Shown piece after piece: positions 18,058-27,547 of a stretch of 64,000 nucleotides of DNA. The stretch is from [Mycobacterium] zoologicum (GTDB lineage Bacteria > Actinomycetota > Actinomycetes > Mycobacteriales > Mycobacteriaceae): the NCBI RefSeq assembly GCF_020172665.1, contig NZ_CP083985.1, positions 31,060 to 95,059 on the forward strand, in the 5' to 3' direction. The notes beneath the pieces are model-generated. The model saw only the letters and a list, made by a program, of their open reading frames with translations, had not been told where the DNA came from and did no database searches. A program made the translations under genes and the position numbers. How positions within the stretch are numbered: position 1 is the first letter of the stretch; the number at the start of each line of letters is the position of its first letter.

Positions 18058-19143
18058 ATGAGTCAGACAGTGCGCGGTGTGATCTCCCGTGAGAAGGGCG
18101 AACCGGTCGAGGTGACCGACATCGTCATCCCCGACCCGGGCGCGCATGACGTCGTGGTCGCGGTGACCGCCTGCGGGGTGTGCCACACCGACCTGACCTA
18201 CCGGGACGGCGGGATCAACGACAGCTACCCGTTCCTGCTGGGTCACGAGGCGGCCGGGATTGTCGAGTCGGTGGGTTCGGCGGTGACCGCGGTGGCGCCC
18301 GGTGACTTCGTGGTCCTGAACTGGCGTGCGGTGTGTGGACGGTGCCGGGCCTGCAAGCGCGGCCGTCCGCACCTGTGCTTCGACACCTTCAACGCGTCGG
18401 TGCCGATGACGCTGGCCGACGGCACCGAGCTCACCCCGGCGCTGGGTATCGGGGCGTTCGCCGAGAAGACCCTGGTCCACGAAGGCCAAGCCACCTTGGT
18501 CGATCCGACCGCCGACCCCGCGGTCGCCGGCCTGCTGGGCTGCGGGATGATGGCCGGTCTGGGTGCGGCGATCAACACCGGTGGCGTCACTCGCGACGAC
18601 ACCGTCGCGGTGATCGGGTGCGGCGGCGTGGGCGACGCCGCGATCGCCGGTGCGGCGCTGGTGGGTGCCCGGCGCATCATCGCCGTCGACACCGATGACA
18701 CCAAGCTGAACTGGGCCCGTGACTTCGGCGCCACCCACACCATCAACGCCCGCGAACTCGACCCGGTCGAGACCATCCAGGATCTCACCGACGGTTTCGG
18801 CGCCGACGTGGTGATCGACGCGGTCGGTCGCCCCGAGACCTGGAAGCAGGCTTTCTACGCCCGCGACCTAGCCGGAACCGTTGTACTCGTGGGGGTTCCG
18901 ACCCCGGACATGCGCCTGGACATGCCGCTTATCGACTTCTTCTCCCGCGGCGGTTCGCTGAAGTCGTCCTGGTACGGCGACTGCCTGCCCGAACGCGACT
19001 TCCCCACCCTGATCAGCCTGTACCTGCAGGGGCGGCTTCCGCTGGAGAAGTTCGTCTCCGAGCGCATCGGGCTGGGCGATGTCGAGAAGGCCTTCCATCG
19101 CATGCATGCCGGCGAGGTGCTGCGGTCGGTCGTGGTGCTATGA
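18058..19143 (+). CDS. mscR: S-(hydroxymethyl)mycothiol dehydrogenase / nitrosomycothiol reductase
   Basis: The 361-residue zinc alcohol dehydrogenase has catalytic zinc ligands in ACGVCHTD (about residue 39) and GHEAAG, a structural zinc site [15 protein letters not shown] (about 93-107) and a Rossmann [11 protein letters not shown] (about 185). Length and sequence match MscR (Rv2259), which oxidises the formaldehyde-mycothiol adduct to S-formylmycothiol and reduces nitrosomycothiol. The next gene is the same metallo-hydrolase type that follows it in M. tuberculosis (Rv2260). Its position inside a demethylase operon suggests removal of formaldehyde made by the oxygenases. Confidence 0.82.
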   Translation: MSQTVRGVISREKGEPVEVTDIVIPDPGAHDVVVAVTACGVCHTDLTYRDGGINDSYPFLLGHEAAGIVESVGSAVTAVAPGDFVVLNWRAVCGRCRACKRGRPHLCFDTFNASVPMTLADGTELTPALGIGAFAEKTLVHEGQATLVDPTADPAVAGLLGCGMMAGLGAAINTGGVTRDDTVAVIGCGGVGDAAIAGAALVGARRIIAVDTDDTKLNWARDFGATHTINARELDPVETIQDLTDGFGADVVIDAVGRPETWKQAFYARDLAGTVVLVGVPTPDMRLDMPLIDFFSRGGSLKSSWYGDCLPERDFPTLISLYLQGRLPLEKFVSERIGLGDVEKAFHRMHAGEVLRSVVVL

Positions 19144-19766
19144 CCGGCGCCATTCAGCGGGTGGTCACCCACGGCACCTTCGAACTCGACCGCGGCAGTT
19201 GGGAAGTCGACAACAACATCTGGATCGTCGGCGACGACTCGGACGTGGTGGTCTTCGACGCCGCCCACCACGCGGCCCCGATCGTCGAAGCCGTCGGCGG
19301 GCGCAACGTGGTGGCAGTGGTCTGCACACACGGCCACAACGACCACATCACGGTGGCACCCGAATTGGGCAAGCGACTCGACGCACCGGTACTGCTGCAT
19401 CCCGGCGACGACATGCTGTGGCAGATGACGCACCCGGACAGCGACTTTCGTGCGGTGGCCGACGGTGACACGCTGACCGTCGGCGGGCTGCAACTGCGGG
19501 CACTGCACACACCCGGTCACTCACCGGGCTCGGTGTGCTGGTACGCACCGGAATTGGGCGCGGTGTTTTCCGGCGACACCCTGTTCTGCGGCGGTCCGGG
19601 CGCGACGGGACGGTCGTTCTCGGACTTCCCGACGATCCTGGCGTCGATCTCGCAGCGGCTCGGCGAACTACCGGCCGACACCGTCGTCTACACCGGGCAC
19701 GGGGACAGCACCCGCATCGGTGAGGAACTCGTCCACTACGACGAATGGGTGGCCCGCGGCCACTAA
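19140..19766 (+). CDS. Metallo-beta-lactamase-fold hydrolase, Rv2260-like
   Basis: The 208-residue protein has the zinc signature THGHNDHI (about residues 61-68), a later [10 protein letters not shown] (about 122-131), the bridging Asp in [10 protein letters not shown] and a last His in [11 protein letters not shown]. This is the glyoxalase II-like class of thioester hydrolases. Its ATGA overlap with mscR suggests it hydrolyses S-formylmycothiol, or another mycothiol thioester, made by MscR. The pairing is conserved; the reaction is inferred. Confidence 0.85.
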   Translation: MTGAIQRVVTHGTFELDRGSWEVDNNIWIVGDDSDVVVFDAAHHAAPIVEAVGGRNVVAVVCTHGHNDHITVAPELGKRLDAPVLLHPGDDMLWQMTHPDSDFRAVADGDTLTVGGLQLRALHTPGHSPGSVCWYAPELGAVFSGDTLFCGGPGATGRSFSDFPTILASISQRLGELPADTVVYTGHGDSTRIGEELVHYDEWVARGH

Positions 19767-19880
19767 TGAAGTCAGTGCCCGCGGAGGATGCGCATCTTCG
19801 GGGCCGAGACCCTAGGTTTTTCGAGTACCTCATAACAGCAGCAGTCGGCTCTGAGCCGCGATAAGTACGGAGTGACACTT

Positions 19881-21371
19881 ATGAGCACCCAAATACCGGA
19901 CACCATCGGCGCTGATGCGGTCTCGTCGTGGTCTGACGACGTCGATGTGGTGGTGATCGGCTTTGGTATCGGTGGCGGTTGCGCGGCGGTGAGCGCGGCG
20001 GCCGCCGGGGCTCGGGTGCTGGTGTTGGAGCGGGCCGCCGAGGCCGGCGGTACCACCGCGATGGCGGGTGGGCATTTCTACCTCGGCGGTGGCACCGCCG
20101 TTCAGGAGGCCACCGGGCATCCCGACTCGCCGGACGAGATGTACAAGTACCTCGTCGCGGTGTCGCGTGATCCCGAGCACGACAAGATCCGGGCCTACTG
20201 CGACGGCAGTGTCGAGCACTTCAACTGGTTGGAAGACCTCGGGTTTCAGTTCGAGCGCAGCTACTACCCGGGCAAGGTCGTGGTGCCGCCGGGTACCGAG
20301 GGCCTCAGCTACACCGGCAACGAGAAGGTGTGGCCGTTCTGCGAGCAGGCGGTACCGGCGCCGCGCGGACACTCGGTGCCGATGCCGGGCGAGCTGGGCG
20401 GCGCCAAGCTGGTTATCGACCTGCTGCTCAAGCGCGCTGAGGAGCTCGGTGTGCAGCTCCAGTACGAAACGGGCGCAACTAACCTGATCCGCGGTGAGGA
20501 CGGTTCGGTGGTCGGCGTTGCCTGGAAGCGGTTCACCGAAACCGGTGCCGTGCGGGCAAAAGCTGTCGTTATTGCTGCGGGGGGTTTCGTGATGAACCCC
20601 GACATGGTCGCCGAGCACACCCCGGCGCTGGGCCAGCCACGCCGCACCAAGCACCACGGGTTGGTGGCGCCCTACATCCTGGGCAATCCCCACGACGACG
20701 GGCTTGGCATCCGACTGGGCGAATCCGTGGGTGGGGCCACCAAGTTCATGGATGAGTTGTTCATCACCGCGGCGGCGTACCCGCCGGAGATCCTGCTCAC
20801 GGGTGTGATCGTCAACAAGGACGGTAAGCGCTTCGTCGCAGAGGATTCCTACCATTCGCGAACCTCGGCGTTCGTCCTGGAGCAACCCGAGCAGAGCGCC
20901 TACCTGATCGTTGATGAGGCGCACACCGAGATGCCCGCGATGCCGCTGATCCGGTTCCTCGACGGTTATGAGACGATTGCGGAACTGGAGGCTGCGCTGG
21001 GCATCCCGACGGGCAATGTGGCGGCGACGCTGGATCGTTACAACGAGCTGGCCGCCAAGGGGGAGGATCCAGACTTCCATAAGCAGCCGGAATACCTTGC
21101 AGCGCAAGACAACGGTCCGTGGGCGGTGTTTGATCTGTCACTGGGCCGGGCGATGTACTCGGGGTTCACCATGGGTGGTCTGGCGGTGACTGTCGACGGT
21201 CAGCTGCAACGCGCCGACGGCAGCACGATCCCGGGGCTGTACGCCGTCGGGGCCAGCGCATCGAACATCGCCCAGGACGGCAAGGGCTACGCCAGCGGCA
21301 CCCAACTGGGGGAGGGCTCCTTCTTTGGCCGTCGCGCCGGAACGCATGCCGCGGTGCGCCCTCAAGACTGA
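19881..21371 (+). CDS. FAD-binding dehydrogenase, KstD/fumarate reductase-like
   Basis: The 496-residue flavoprotein has a dinucleotide-binding VVVIGFGIGGGCAAVSAAAAG (about residues 20-40), ERAAEAGGTT, a second FAD contact AKAVVIAAGGFV (about 228) and a C-terminal GLYAVGASASNIAQDGKGYASGTQLGEGSFFG. This is the 3-ketosteroid-delta1-dehydrogenase / fumarate reductase flavoprotein superfamily; steroid activity is plausible but not certain. ATG at 19881 is chosen over GTG 19872 because GGAG (19869-19872) is 8 nt before it. A gap of 114 nt after the hydrolase may hold its own promoter. Confidence 0.8.
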   Translation: MSTQIPDTIGADAVSSWSDDVDVVVIGFGIGGGCAAVSAAAAGARVLVLERAAEAGGTTAMAGGHFYLGGGTAVQEATGHPDSPDEMYKYLVAVSRDPEHDKIRAYCDGSVEHFNWLEDLGFQFERSYYPGKVVVPPGTEGLSYTGNEKVWPFCEQAVPAPRGHSVPMPGELGGAKLVIDLLLKRAEELGVQLQYETGATNLIRGEDGSVVGVAWKRFTETGAVRAKAVVIAAGGFVMNPDMVAEHTPALGQPRRTKHHGLVAPYILGNPHDDGLGIRLGESVGGATKFMDELFITAAAYPPEILLTGVIVNKDGKRFVAEDSYHSRTSAFVLEQPEQSAYLIVDEAHTEMPAMPLIRFLDGYETIAELEAALGIPTGNVAATLDRYNELAAKGEDPDFHKQPEYLAAQDNGPWAVFDLSLGRAMYSGFTMGGLAVTVDGQLQRADGSTIPGLYAVGASASNIAQDGKGYASGTQLGEGSFFGRRAGTHAAVRPQD

Positions 21372-21562
21372 TCCGGCAGACTTCCGGCCCGAGGCAGCAA
21401 CTCGCATTTGGCAGAGAAAGAGCATGCCCGGCAAGACCGACGCCTGAAAGTTATCTCTTCGACCGGACCTGGGATCACGTGACGAAACAAGGAAGCCACG
21501 ACCCCTACCAGCTGGGCTGAGGTACCTCTTCCGCACCCGCGTGTGTGAAGCCAGCCGAGGAA

Positions 21563-21738
21563 ATGACACTAACTTGAGGCAAAGCCAGATGACATGACGT
21601 GAGAAAAGCTGCATCCGCGCAGCTCAGAGTTCCACCACATGACACGCAGGCTGAGACGCTACATGTACGGTCTCGCGCTCCGTGTCATATTCTCAGCGGC
21701 GGTGTCATGTCGATGTCACTTGTTTCAACTCGTGTCAT
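21563..21738. repeat. MITE-like element A (176 bp), left of nhaA
   Basis: It begins ATGACACTAACTTGAG and ends with the inverted match CAACTCGTGTCAT. Inside are more ATGACA/TGTCAT copies in the matching orientation at each end. It is a direct imperfect repeat of the element at 23260-23440, including the shared inner block TGTCATATTCTCAGCG. There is no coding capacity. Multiple terminal repeats recall IS21-type ends, so it could be a non-autonomous derivative. Confidence 0.7.
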
Positions 21739-21939
21739 TTGGGTGGGTGCATCCGGAAGGTTCGATAGCCGATTAGCTATCGCGAGCTTGACGGTGGCAG
21801 AACTTTCGCCAGCCAGGAAATGCCTGCTCGCCAATGGCGGAAGGCGCAGGCGATGCCGTATCTGGCCTGTTCGTCACGGCTCGCTACGATCGTCGCGCCG
21901 CCGACCGCCGGCGGATGCGTCGGGAAGTGAGCATGTCAG

Positions 21940-23145
21940 GTGCTGGTAGTGCGGCGAATGTTTGGTTCACAGCTGGCCCCCGGGGTGGCGCTGCTTGTAG
22001 CGACGGCAGCCGCTTTGATGTGGGCCAACTTGGCCGCCGACACCTACAACGGCTTCTGGGGGCTGGAGTTCGGGTGGTCTGGCCTGGGGCTGCGCATGAA
22101 TGGGCAGCACTGGGTGAATGACGCTCTGATGACGGTGTTCTTCTTCGTCATCGGCCTAGAGCTGAAACACGAACTGACGCAGGGATCGCTGGCCCACCCA
22201 CGACGCGCACTGGTCCCGGTCATCGCAGCAGTCGGCGGCGCGGTGGTGCCGGCCAGCATGTTCTTAGCCATGACCTGGGGAACCGATGCGGCAACAGGCT
22301 GGGGTGTGCCGATGGCTACCGACCCTGCGTTCGCGGTCGGCGTGTTGGCGTTGGTCGCCCCCCGCGCCCCAGAGGGGTTGCGGGCCATGCTGCTGGCGAT
22401 CGCCACGGTCGACGACGTGCTTGCGGTATTGGTGATCGCCTTCGGCTACGCGAATGGCCTGGCCTGGGGCTGGCTGGCAGCGGCGATAGCTGGATGCGCG
22501 CTCGTAGTGATCATGCGCCGCATCGGTGTGATCGCCATCTGGCCGTATCTGCTCGTCGGAGTGCTGGTGTGGTTCGCCACCTTCCACAGCGGCATCCATG
22601 CCACTATCGCCGGTGTTGTATTGGCCTTGTTGACCCCGACGGTTCCGGTAGCAGGCCGACCGATCCTCACCGATCTACTGCGAGCGGCAGGCCCGGTGAA
22701 TGCATTCGTGGCAGTGCCGATCTTTGCCCTCGCCAATACCGGTCTGCCCCTTGGATACTCGGTGCTGAGCGAGGCTGCGCAAGCACCGGTTTTCTGGGCA
22801 GTACTGCTGGCACTTCTGGTCGGAAAACTTCTCGGCGTGGCCGGTGCTATCGCAGCCACCGTCGGCTCCAAGCTTGGACACCTGCCCGACGAGGTCCGCC
22901 CGGGTCACGTGGTTGGGTTGGGCTGCATCGCCGGACTCGGCTTCACCGTGGCCTTGTTTGTCACGGACCTCGCCTACACCGACACGATCATGATCCAGCA
23001 CACCAAGATCGGCATATTCGCAGCGTCGGTGCTCGCCGCCATCGCCGCCGCATTCACCCTCGCCGTCACCGATCTGCGGAATCGCTCCATCGCACGATCA
23101 ACCAGGCAGCACCGCGTCAAGGGTCGGAACGCCCGTTTGCTTTAG
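21940..23145 (+). CDS. nhaA: Na+/H+ antiporter NhaA
   Basis: The 401-residue protein has about 12 TM helices. Signature motifs are ATDPAFAVGVLAL (about residues 125-137, the TM4 unwound region) and the essential Asp pair in AIATVDDVLAVLV (about 152-164). NhaA exports Na+ (Li+) in exchange for protons and supports pH and salt tolerance. GTG at 21940 is the first plausible start; ATG 21958 (MFGSQLAP) is an alternative. It lies alone between two direct copies of a MITE-like repeat, which suggests it arrived or can move as a unit. Confidence 0.93.
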   Translation: MLVVRRMFGSQLAPGVALLVATAAALMWANLAADTYNGFWGLEFGWSGLGLRMNGQHWVNDALMTVFFFVIGLELKHELTQGSLAHPRRALVPVIAAVGGAVVPASMFLAMTWGTDAATGWGVPMATDPAFAVGVLALVAPRAPEGLRAMLLAIATVDDVLAVLVIAFGYANGLAWGWLAAAIAGCALVVIMRRIGVIAIWPYLLVGVLVWFATFHSGIHATIAGVVLALLTPTVPVAGRPILTDLLRAAGPVNAFVAVPIFALANTGLPLGYSVLSEAAQAPVFWAVLLALLVGKLLGVAGAIAATVGSKLGHLPDEVRPGHVVGLGCIAGLGFTVALFVTDLAYTDTIMIQHTKIGIFAASVLAAIAAAFTLAVTDLRNRSIARSTRQHRVKGRNARLL

Positions 23146-23259
23146 CCAAATGCCAACTCGATCCAGTGGAGATGCCCTTTTGTCCTGTGGCGCGCCGCTG
23201 GGACAAGAAGGCAGGGGCGCGCCTCGGAGTGGGTCCACTCTGTCGACGCCGCTGTGGAA

Positions 23260-23440
23260 ATGACACGAACTTGAGACAAACCCAGATGACACGGCGTGAG
23301 ACAACCCGCATCGTCGCAGGCGAATTGATCGCGAGGTGACACCGGATCTGAGAACCTACAAGGTTGTAGGGTCTCACCGCCGATGTCATATTTTCAGCGC
23401 CGGTGCCATGTCCTTGTCATATGTCTCACGAACGTGTCAT
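23260..23440. repeat. MITE-like element B (181 bp), right of nhaA
   Basis: It begins ATGACACGAACTTGAGACA and ends TGTCTCACGAACGTGTCAT. The two ends are inverted repeats (ATGACACG...GAGACA). It shares the inner block TGTCATATTTTCAGCG and the outer layout with element A in the same orientation. An extra internal hairpin, ACCTACAAGGTTGTAGG, is present. From here to 23684 nothing else is recognised. Confidence 0.7.
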
Positions 23441-23684
23441 GCGTGCAGGCGCATCCTTGAATGCTGCTTCGCTGGCCGCGGGCGGGGGCCGCTAAGGCGT
23501 GTCGCTCGCAGAGGGCGCACCTGACATGCCGACAGCCCTGTCAGCGCTCCGGGTTACGGTTCGGGCCGTGGATGCATCCGCCAGCCCAAACGTGCGCCTT
23601 CAGCCCGGCGCATCTCCCTCACCGCGTAACTGATGCGCCTCGAGTTGGCGACGCAGGCGTCTGCGACGCCCGTCCTGGAAACTC

Positions 23685-23713
23685 TTGACGTTGTATCGTA
23701 TAGCAAATACTAT
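23685..23713 (+). promoter_or_regulatory. Promoter of the HicA-like pair, with overlapping inverted repeat
   Basis: TTGACG (23685-23690) and TACTAT (23708-23713) are spaced by exactly 17 nt, a good SigA-type promoter. ATAG-N6-CTAT (23699-23712) overlaps the -10 box and could be the operator for autoregulation by the downstream helix-turn-helix protein. Confidence 0.6.
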
Positions 23714-23739
23714 TGACACGTCGCAATGGTATGGGGAGC

Positions 23740-23994
23740 ATGGTGAACAGCGACATCGCAGACCTCGCCAAATGGGCGGAGTCCCAGGGTTGGACCGTCA
23801 ACGACGACACCAAGGGCTACACCAGGTTCTACGACGTCCGCGGCAACTACATCGCGCGGTACCCCGCCACACCGAGCAACCCGCGACGACGAATGGCAGA
23901 CCTACACGTCGCCCTACGCAAAGCAGGCCTGCAGGTGCCGCCCCCCAGCAAGAAAGAACAACGCGCACGGCGCCGAAAGGAGAAGGACCAGTGA
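23740..23994 (+). CDS. Small HicA-like protein, putative toxin
   Basis: The 84-residue basic protein has the layout of HicA/YcfA: DLAKWAESQGW, then GYTRFYD, NYIARYPATPSNPRR and ALRKAGL. HicA toxins are dsRBD-fold mRNA interferases whose catalytic His lies in a GSHH-like motif. Here that position reads GYTRF, with no His, so classical activity is doubtful. ATG at 23740 is close to GGGGAG; GTG 23743 is the alternative. The stop overlaps the GTG of the next gene (GTGA), as in toxin-antitoxin pairs. Confidence 0.6.
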   Translation: MVNSDIADLAKWAESQGWTVNDDTKGYTRFYDVRGNYIARYPATPSNPRRRMADLHVALRKAGLQVPPPSKKEQRARRRKEKDQ

Positions 23995-24599
23995 ACGACT
24001 GGGTTGCCACCGTCAGCTACGCGCTCGACCCCGCGGTGGACACGATGGACCACTGGTCCGAGCAGTTCGACGCCATGGTGTCCCGTGTCCCCGATCGTGG
24101 TGTCGTCGACGTGACGGTCTACGCGCCTGCCGAGCTGCATCTGATCGACGTGATCGCCAAGTACGTGGACAGCATCAGTGAGGTCGTCGGCGCCGAGCCC
24201 GCCGGCATCGAGATCGTCCGAGAGGACGAGTGGCAACGGCGCGCCGCGGCCCCAACCATGCCTGAACTCATGTCAGCCGCCGAGATCGCCGACGAGTTGG
24301 GCGTGGCGCGTCAACGGGTGCATCAACTGCGCTCCACTGCCGCGTTTCCGGCTCCCCTGGCCGAGCTGCGCGGCGGCGCAGTATGGGATGCCGCGGCAGT
24401 ACGCAAGTTCGCTCGAGAATGGGAGCGCAAGCCAGGGCGTCCGGCCGGGCGGACCAGCCGCCGAACGGGCTACCTCAAATCCGGCCATCTCGTCGACCTC
24501 ACCCATATCGAGGACAGCCACGGCGTCGTACTTACCCAGTCGCAACTTGACCGGATGTCATCGGAGGAGCTTTCTCGGATGCTCGGCGAGACCAAGTAA
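23991..24599 (+). CDS. Helix-turn-helix protein, putative antitoxin
   Basis: The 202-residue protein has an N-terminal region of unknown fold (about residues 1-85, beginning VNDWVATVSYALDPAVD), a helix-turn-helix (MSAAEIADELGVARQRVHQLR, about 95-115) and a basic C-terminus. It does not match HicB clearly. The GTG start follows AAGGAG and overlaps the upstream stop, so the two proteins are made together. Neutralising the partner while repressing the 23685 promoter is the likely arrangement. Confidence 0.6.
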   Translation: MNDWVATVSYALDPAVDTMDHWSEQFDAMVSRVPDRGVVDVTVYAPAELHLIDVIAKYVDSISEVVGAEPAGIEIVREDEWQRRAAAPTMPELMSAAEIADELGVARQRVHQLRSTAAFPAPLAELRGGAVWDAAAVRKFAREWERKPGRPAGRTSRRTGYLKSGHLVDLTHIEDSHGVVLTQSQLDRMSSEELSRMLGETK

Positions 24600-24771
24600 C
24601 CGCCGCCTACAGGTCGGGGCGGTCAAGGAAGACGTCCTTCGAGGAGACGCGCATGTTCTGGTAGCCGGGGCCCGGCGTTGACGTTACGGGATCGGCCGCG
24701 ACGGGCGCGCCAGAGCGGCTGTCGGTGGGTCGGTGCAGTGTGGCTCGTATCCACTACAGAAAGGTGCGGCC

Positions 24772-25245
24772 ATGTGCTGGCAGTGCGACAATCCCAACGG
24801 CACCATCGATGAGTACCTGGACACTCTGCGGGACACGGTCAAGGACCACGGGTGGGCGGTCCAATTTGTCGAGAGCGATCGACGACCATTCGCGTACACG
24901 ATCGGCCTGCATAAAATCGGCCTGCCTGAGCTGTTGGTGACTGGGCTCCAGCCGCAGACATCAGCCCGCCTGCTGAACTCGATCGCGCATCAGGTTGTCG
25001 AAGACGGCACGTTTCTGCAGCCGGCTATGCACATCGACTACCAGAGCGAATTCCTTCTTGAGGTGGTTGAGGTCGAGTACCCGGACGTGCACCTGAAGTT
25101 CGCCGTCGAGCTCTGTGGCACGCGCATTCGCGCGTTTCAACTCGTATGGACTGACGACCATCGCCGATGGCCGTGGGACCGCGGGTGGAGCCACGGTCGG
25201 CGCCGGCAACCGGTCCTCGGTGTCCGCACGCCACTGTCGGAATAG
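24772..25245 (+). CDS. DUF4262 domain protein
   Basis: The 157-residue protein starts MCWQCDNPNGTIDEYLDTL. It has RRPFAYTIGLHKIGLPELLVTGLQP (about residues 38-62), the hallmark of DUF4262, a family common in actinobacterial accessory DNA with no known function. ATG at 24772 follows AAAGGTG. The C-terminus is rich in Arg and Trp. It is not obviously in an operon. Confidence 0.75.
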   Translation: MCWQCDNPNGTIDEYLDTLRDTVKDHGWAVQFVESDRRPFAYTIGLHKIGLPELLVTGLQPQTSARLLNSIAHQVVEDGTFLQPAMHIDYQSEFLLEVVEVEYPDVHLKFAVELCGTRIRAFQLVWTDDHRRWPWDRGWSHGRRRQPVLGVRTPLSE

Positions 25246-25544
25246 GAACTGGAGCCTGGATCACCTGAGCTGAGTCCCTCGTAGTGGTCCGGCCTGGCTT
25301 GAAAGCCAGATTGCTTTGATGCCGTTATCCGGTCGGTCTGCCAGCCATGGGCGGCGAGGTGTTCGCCGATCGCATCCCCTGTCTCGACTTCGTTGTGCTG
25401 CGCCACGATGCGGTGAGTGTGGTCACCTGACTTGGCCCCACTTTGGTCGGTGTTCTTCAGGCGAAACGCAATGTGGACGTTGTCCAACACGACCCGGCGC
25501 AAACTGACTGGCTCGACTACCTTGCTCGTGCCAATATTGACCGC
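25246..25544. other. Non-coding stretch
   Basis: No convincing gene, RNA or repeat is seen in these 299 bases. A minus-strand open frame (25137-25553) covers it but lacks a ribosome site and family resemblance, and overlaps both neighbours. A promoter for the DUF433/PIN pair is expected here but not recognised. Confidence 0.4.
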
Positions 25545-26225
25545 ATGGCCCACTCGCTGCTCGATCGGGCGATCTACTCATATCCGGACGTGGATCGCCT
25601 TGTCGGCTTGCACGCCGGCACTGCGAGGCGCTGGCTGGAGGGTTACACCCGCGGCGGCAAGTTCTACGACCCGGTGCTCCGAGAGGAACCGACGGGCTCG
25701 GACTCGGTGACCTGGGGCGAGATGGTTGAGTCTCGGCTACTGGCCGAGTACCGCAGCCGGGATGTCCCTGTCCAGCGACTCCGTCCGGCTATCGTCGCGC
25801 TCCGCGGCGAATTCGGGCGCTACCCGTTGGCTCATGCGCGCCCGTTTCTCGAGGTTGAAGGGCGCGAACTTGTCCGGATTGTGCAGGACCGGGTCGGCCT
25901 TGAGCGCCCGCTTCAACTCGTGGTGATTCGCAATGGGCAACTGGTGTTGGCGCTCCCAGCCGAGCAATTCCAGTCAGCAGTCGGATATACCGACGACGTG
26001 GTGGCCCACATGAAGCCGGATGTCCGCACCCCGGAGGTCGTGATGGACCCGCGTAGGGCATTTGGCCAACCCGCGATCCACGGTGTGAAGACTGAATCGC
26101 TTGCTGAGGACTACCGGGCTGGCACCAGCCGCGATGCCCTCGCGGACCTCTACGACCTTACGCTCGAGCAGGTCGATGAAGCCATCCGCTTCGAATTGAT
26201 CGCAGGTAGCGAGCGCGCTGCCTGA
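25545..26225 (+). CDS. DUF433-type antitoxin
   Basis: The 226-residue protein has an N-terminal helix-turn-helix-like region (DRAIYSYPDVDRLVGLHAGTARRWLEGY) and a C-terminal DUF433 segment (AFGQPAIHGVKTESLAEDYRAGTSRDALADLYDLTLEQVDEAI, about residues 170-212). DUF433 proteins are found with PIN-like toxins. ATG at 25545 is selected at the start of the conserved part; further upstream codons are open back to GTG 25443. The stop TGA overlaps the next ATG (TGATG). Confidence 0.7.
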   Translation: MAHSLLDRAIYSYPDVDRLVGLHAGTARRWLEGYTRGGKFYDPVLREEPTGSDSVTWGEMVESRLLAEYRSRDVPVQRLRPAIVALRGEFGRYPLAHARPFLEVEGRELVRIVQDRVGLERPLQLVVIRNGQLVLALPAEQFQSAVGYTDDVVAHMKPDVRTPEVVMDPRRAFGQPAIHGVKTESLAEDYRAGTSRDALADLYDLTLEQVDEAIRFELIAGSERAA

Positions 26226-26668
26226 TGGCCCAGGGGGTTGCGCCGGTGTACTTCACCGACGAGAACACCCTCGGCCTGGGCAAGCTCTTGCAACGCTGCG
26301 GACGCGAAGATATCCGGTACCCCGGACACGAGGAACTGCCGGAAGTTCCACGCGGCACCGACGATCAGGATTGGCTCCCGGTAGTCGGTGCCCTCGGGTT
26401 CATCGTGCTCAGTCGAGACCGGCGCATCAGGTCGCGTCCTGCGGAACTGCGCGCCTATCACGAACACGGTGTCCGTTCCGTCTGGATCGGAGCCAAACAG
26501 GATCTCGGCCCGCAGCAGCAGGTGGAGATCTTCCTCCAATACGAGGAGCGCTTGAAGCGGGAGATTGTCAAACGTGGCCCTGGCCCATGGGCCGTGGCGA
26601 TGAACCCATCAGGCGTGAGACCGTTGCAGCTGCGACCCAATCCCGGGGCGTTGAAGCACCGATCTTGA
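26225..26668 (+). CDS. PIN-like (VapC45-type) toxin
   Basis: The 147-residue protein begins with YFTDENTLGLGKLL (Asp near residue 12) and has FIVLSRDRRIRSRPAE (about residues 58-73), the acidic-motif layout of PIN-like ribonucleases that pair with DUF433 antitoxins. It is probably an RNA-cleaving toxin. A one-base overlap with the antitoxin stop shows coupling. Confidence 0.65.
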   Translation: MAQGVAPVYFTDENTLGLGKLLQRCGREDIRYPGHEELPEVPRGTDDQDWLPVVGALGFIVLSRDRRIRSRPAELRAYHEHGVRSVWIGAKQDLGPQQQVEIFLQYEERLKREIVKRGPGPWAVAMNPSGVRPLQLRPNPGALKHRS

Positions 26669-26780
26669 CCCTTCCCCGAGGGCCAGTGATCTGGATGCTG
26701 TAGTGCTGCAGACCGCATCTTCTGCTCGGCCACCTCGGGATTGGCGTTGCGGCCCTTCACGATCGCCACGCGACTTCTTC

Positions 26781-27377
26781 CTACCGGGAATCGAATGCCC
26801 ACGTGATCGCCCGAGCGAGACTCGGCGAGTAGTACGCTCGATCCGGAGTCTTCTTGAACCGCAGTGAGCCGGGATGCTCCGGGAACAGCAGGTACGTCAT
26901 GTCTTGCCTGGAGGCTCGCGGCTTGACGAACGGCCACGCCAGGTGACGCCCATCGGGGTAGCGCGACGACAACGCCTCCTTGGCATCTTTGCCGAGACCA
27001 ATGATCAGTCGCGGCCTGACCACGTCCAGCTCCTCGTGGAGGAAGTGCCGGCAGTTGTCGATCTCATGACGATGCGAGGGCCTGTCGTCAGGGGGGTGGC
27101 AGTGCACGACGTTCGTGATGAAGATTTCGCTCTTGGCGCGACCGGCGAGTTTCAGAGCATTGTCGATGTAGCTGCCGCTTCCTCCGGTGAACGGAATCCC
27201 GGTCTCCATGCACGCACGGCACAGGCTCTGCCCGACAATGGCCACCGGGGAATCCTCCGATCCGTACCCGGCCGCCGAACCAGTCACCCCGCGTTCGTTC
27301 ATCCCCGGGCACTCCCGGCACGCGCTGATCCGGTCAGCTACGAGCTTGAGCGCTCTCCGCTTTGAATCCATCGCCAT
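26781..27377 (-). CDS. Uracil-DNA-glycosylase-superfamily protein
   Basis: The 198-residue protein follows the family 4 UDG outline: two N-terminal Cys (CRECP, about residues 19-23), GQSLCRACMETGIPFTGGSGSYID (about 49-72), FITNVVHCHPPDDRP (about 85-99), CRHFL, RLIIGLGKDA and a C-terminal HPGSLRF. Family 4 enzymes hold a 4Fe-4S cluster and remove uracil from DNA. The first motif (usually GEAPG) is altered to GQSLC, so the catalytic role may differ. It stands alone, between a toxin pair and hypothetical genes, in an accessory region where such proteins may serve defence or repair. Confidence 0.65.
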   Translation of the reverse strand: MAMDSKRRALKLVADRISACRECPGMNERGVTGSAAGYGSEDSPVAIVGQSLCRACMETGIPFTGGSGSYIDNALKLAGRAKSEIFITNVVHCHPPDDRPSHRHEIDNCRHFLHEELDVVRPRLIIGLGKDAKEALSSRYPDGRHLAWPFVKPRASRQDMTYLLFPEHPGSLRFKKTPDRAYYSPSLARAITWAFDSR

Positions 27378-27547
27378 AGCGCGATCGTCTCACCGGTGTC
27401 CGACAGGGCCGAGGGAAATTGCGGGAACGATTCCCGCCTTCGTTGGCGCGGTGCGCAGTTCTCCACTGCACCGGCAAATAGCCGGGCCGCAACCCAGACT
27501 GCCTGCCGACAGCCCGGAAAGGTGACCTCGACCGGATAATTGAACGC

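Noticed and set aside
19786..19820. Palindrome GATGCGCATC and a T run after the Rv2260-like gene as a terminator
   Set aside because: The stem is short and the T run is not adjacent; it could be a weak terminator but was not strong enough to list.
25137..25553. 138-residue minus-strand open frame
   Set aside because: Overlaps DUF4262 and the DUF433 gene, has no ribosome site and is not recognised. A middle stretch looks protein-like, so it is not fully excluded.
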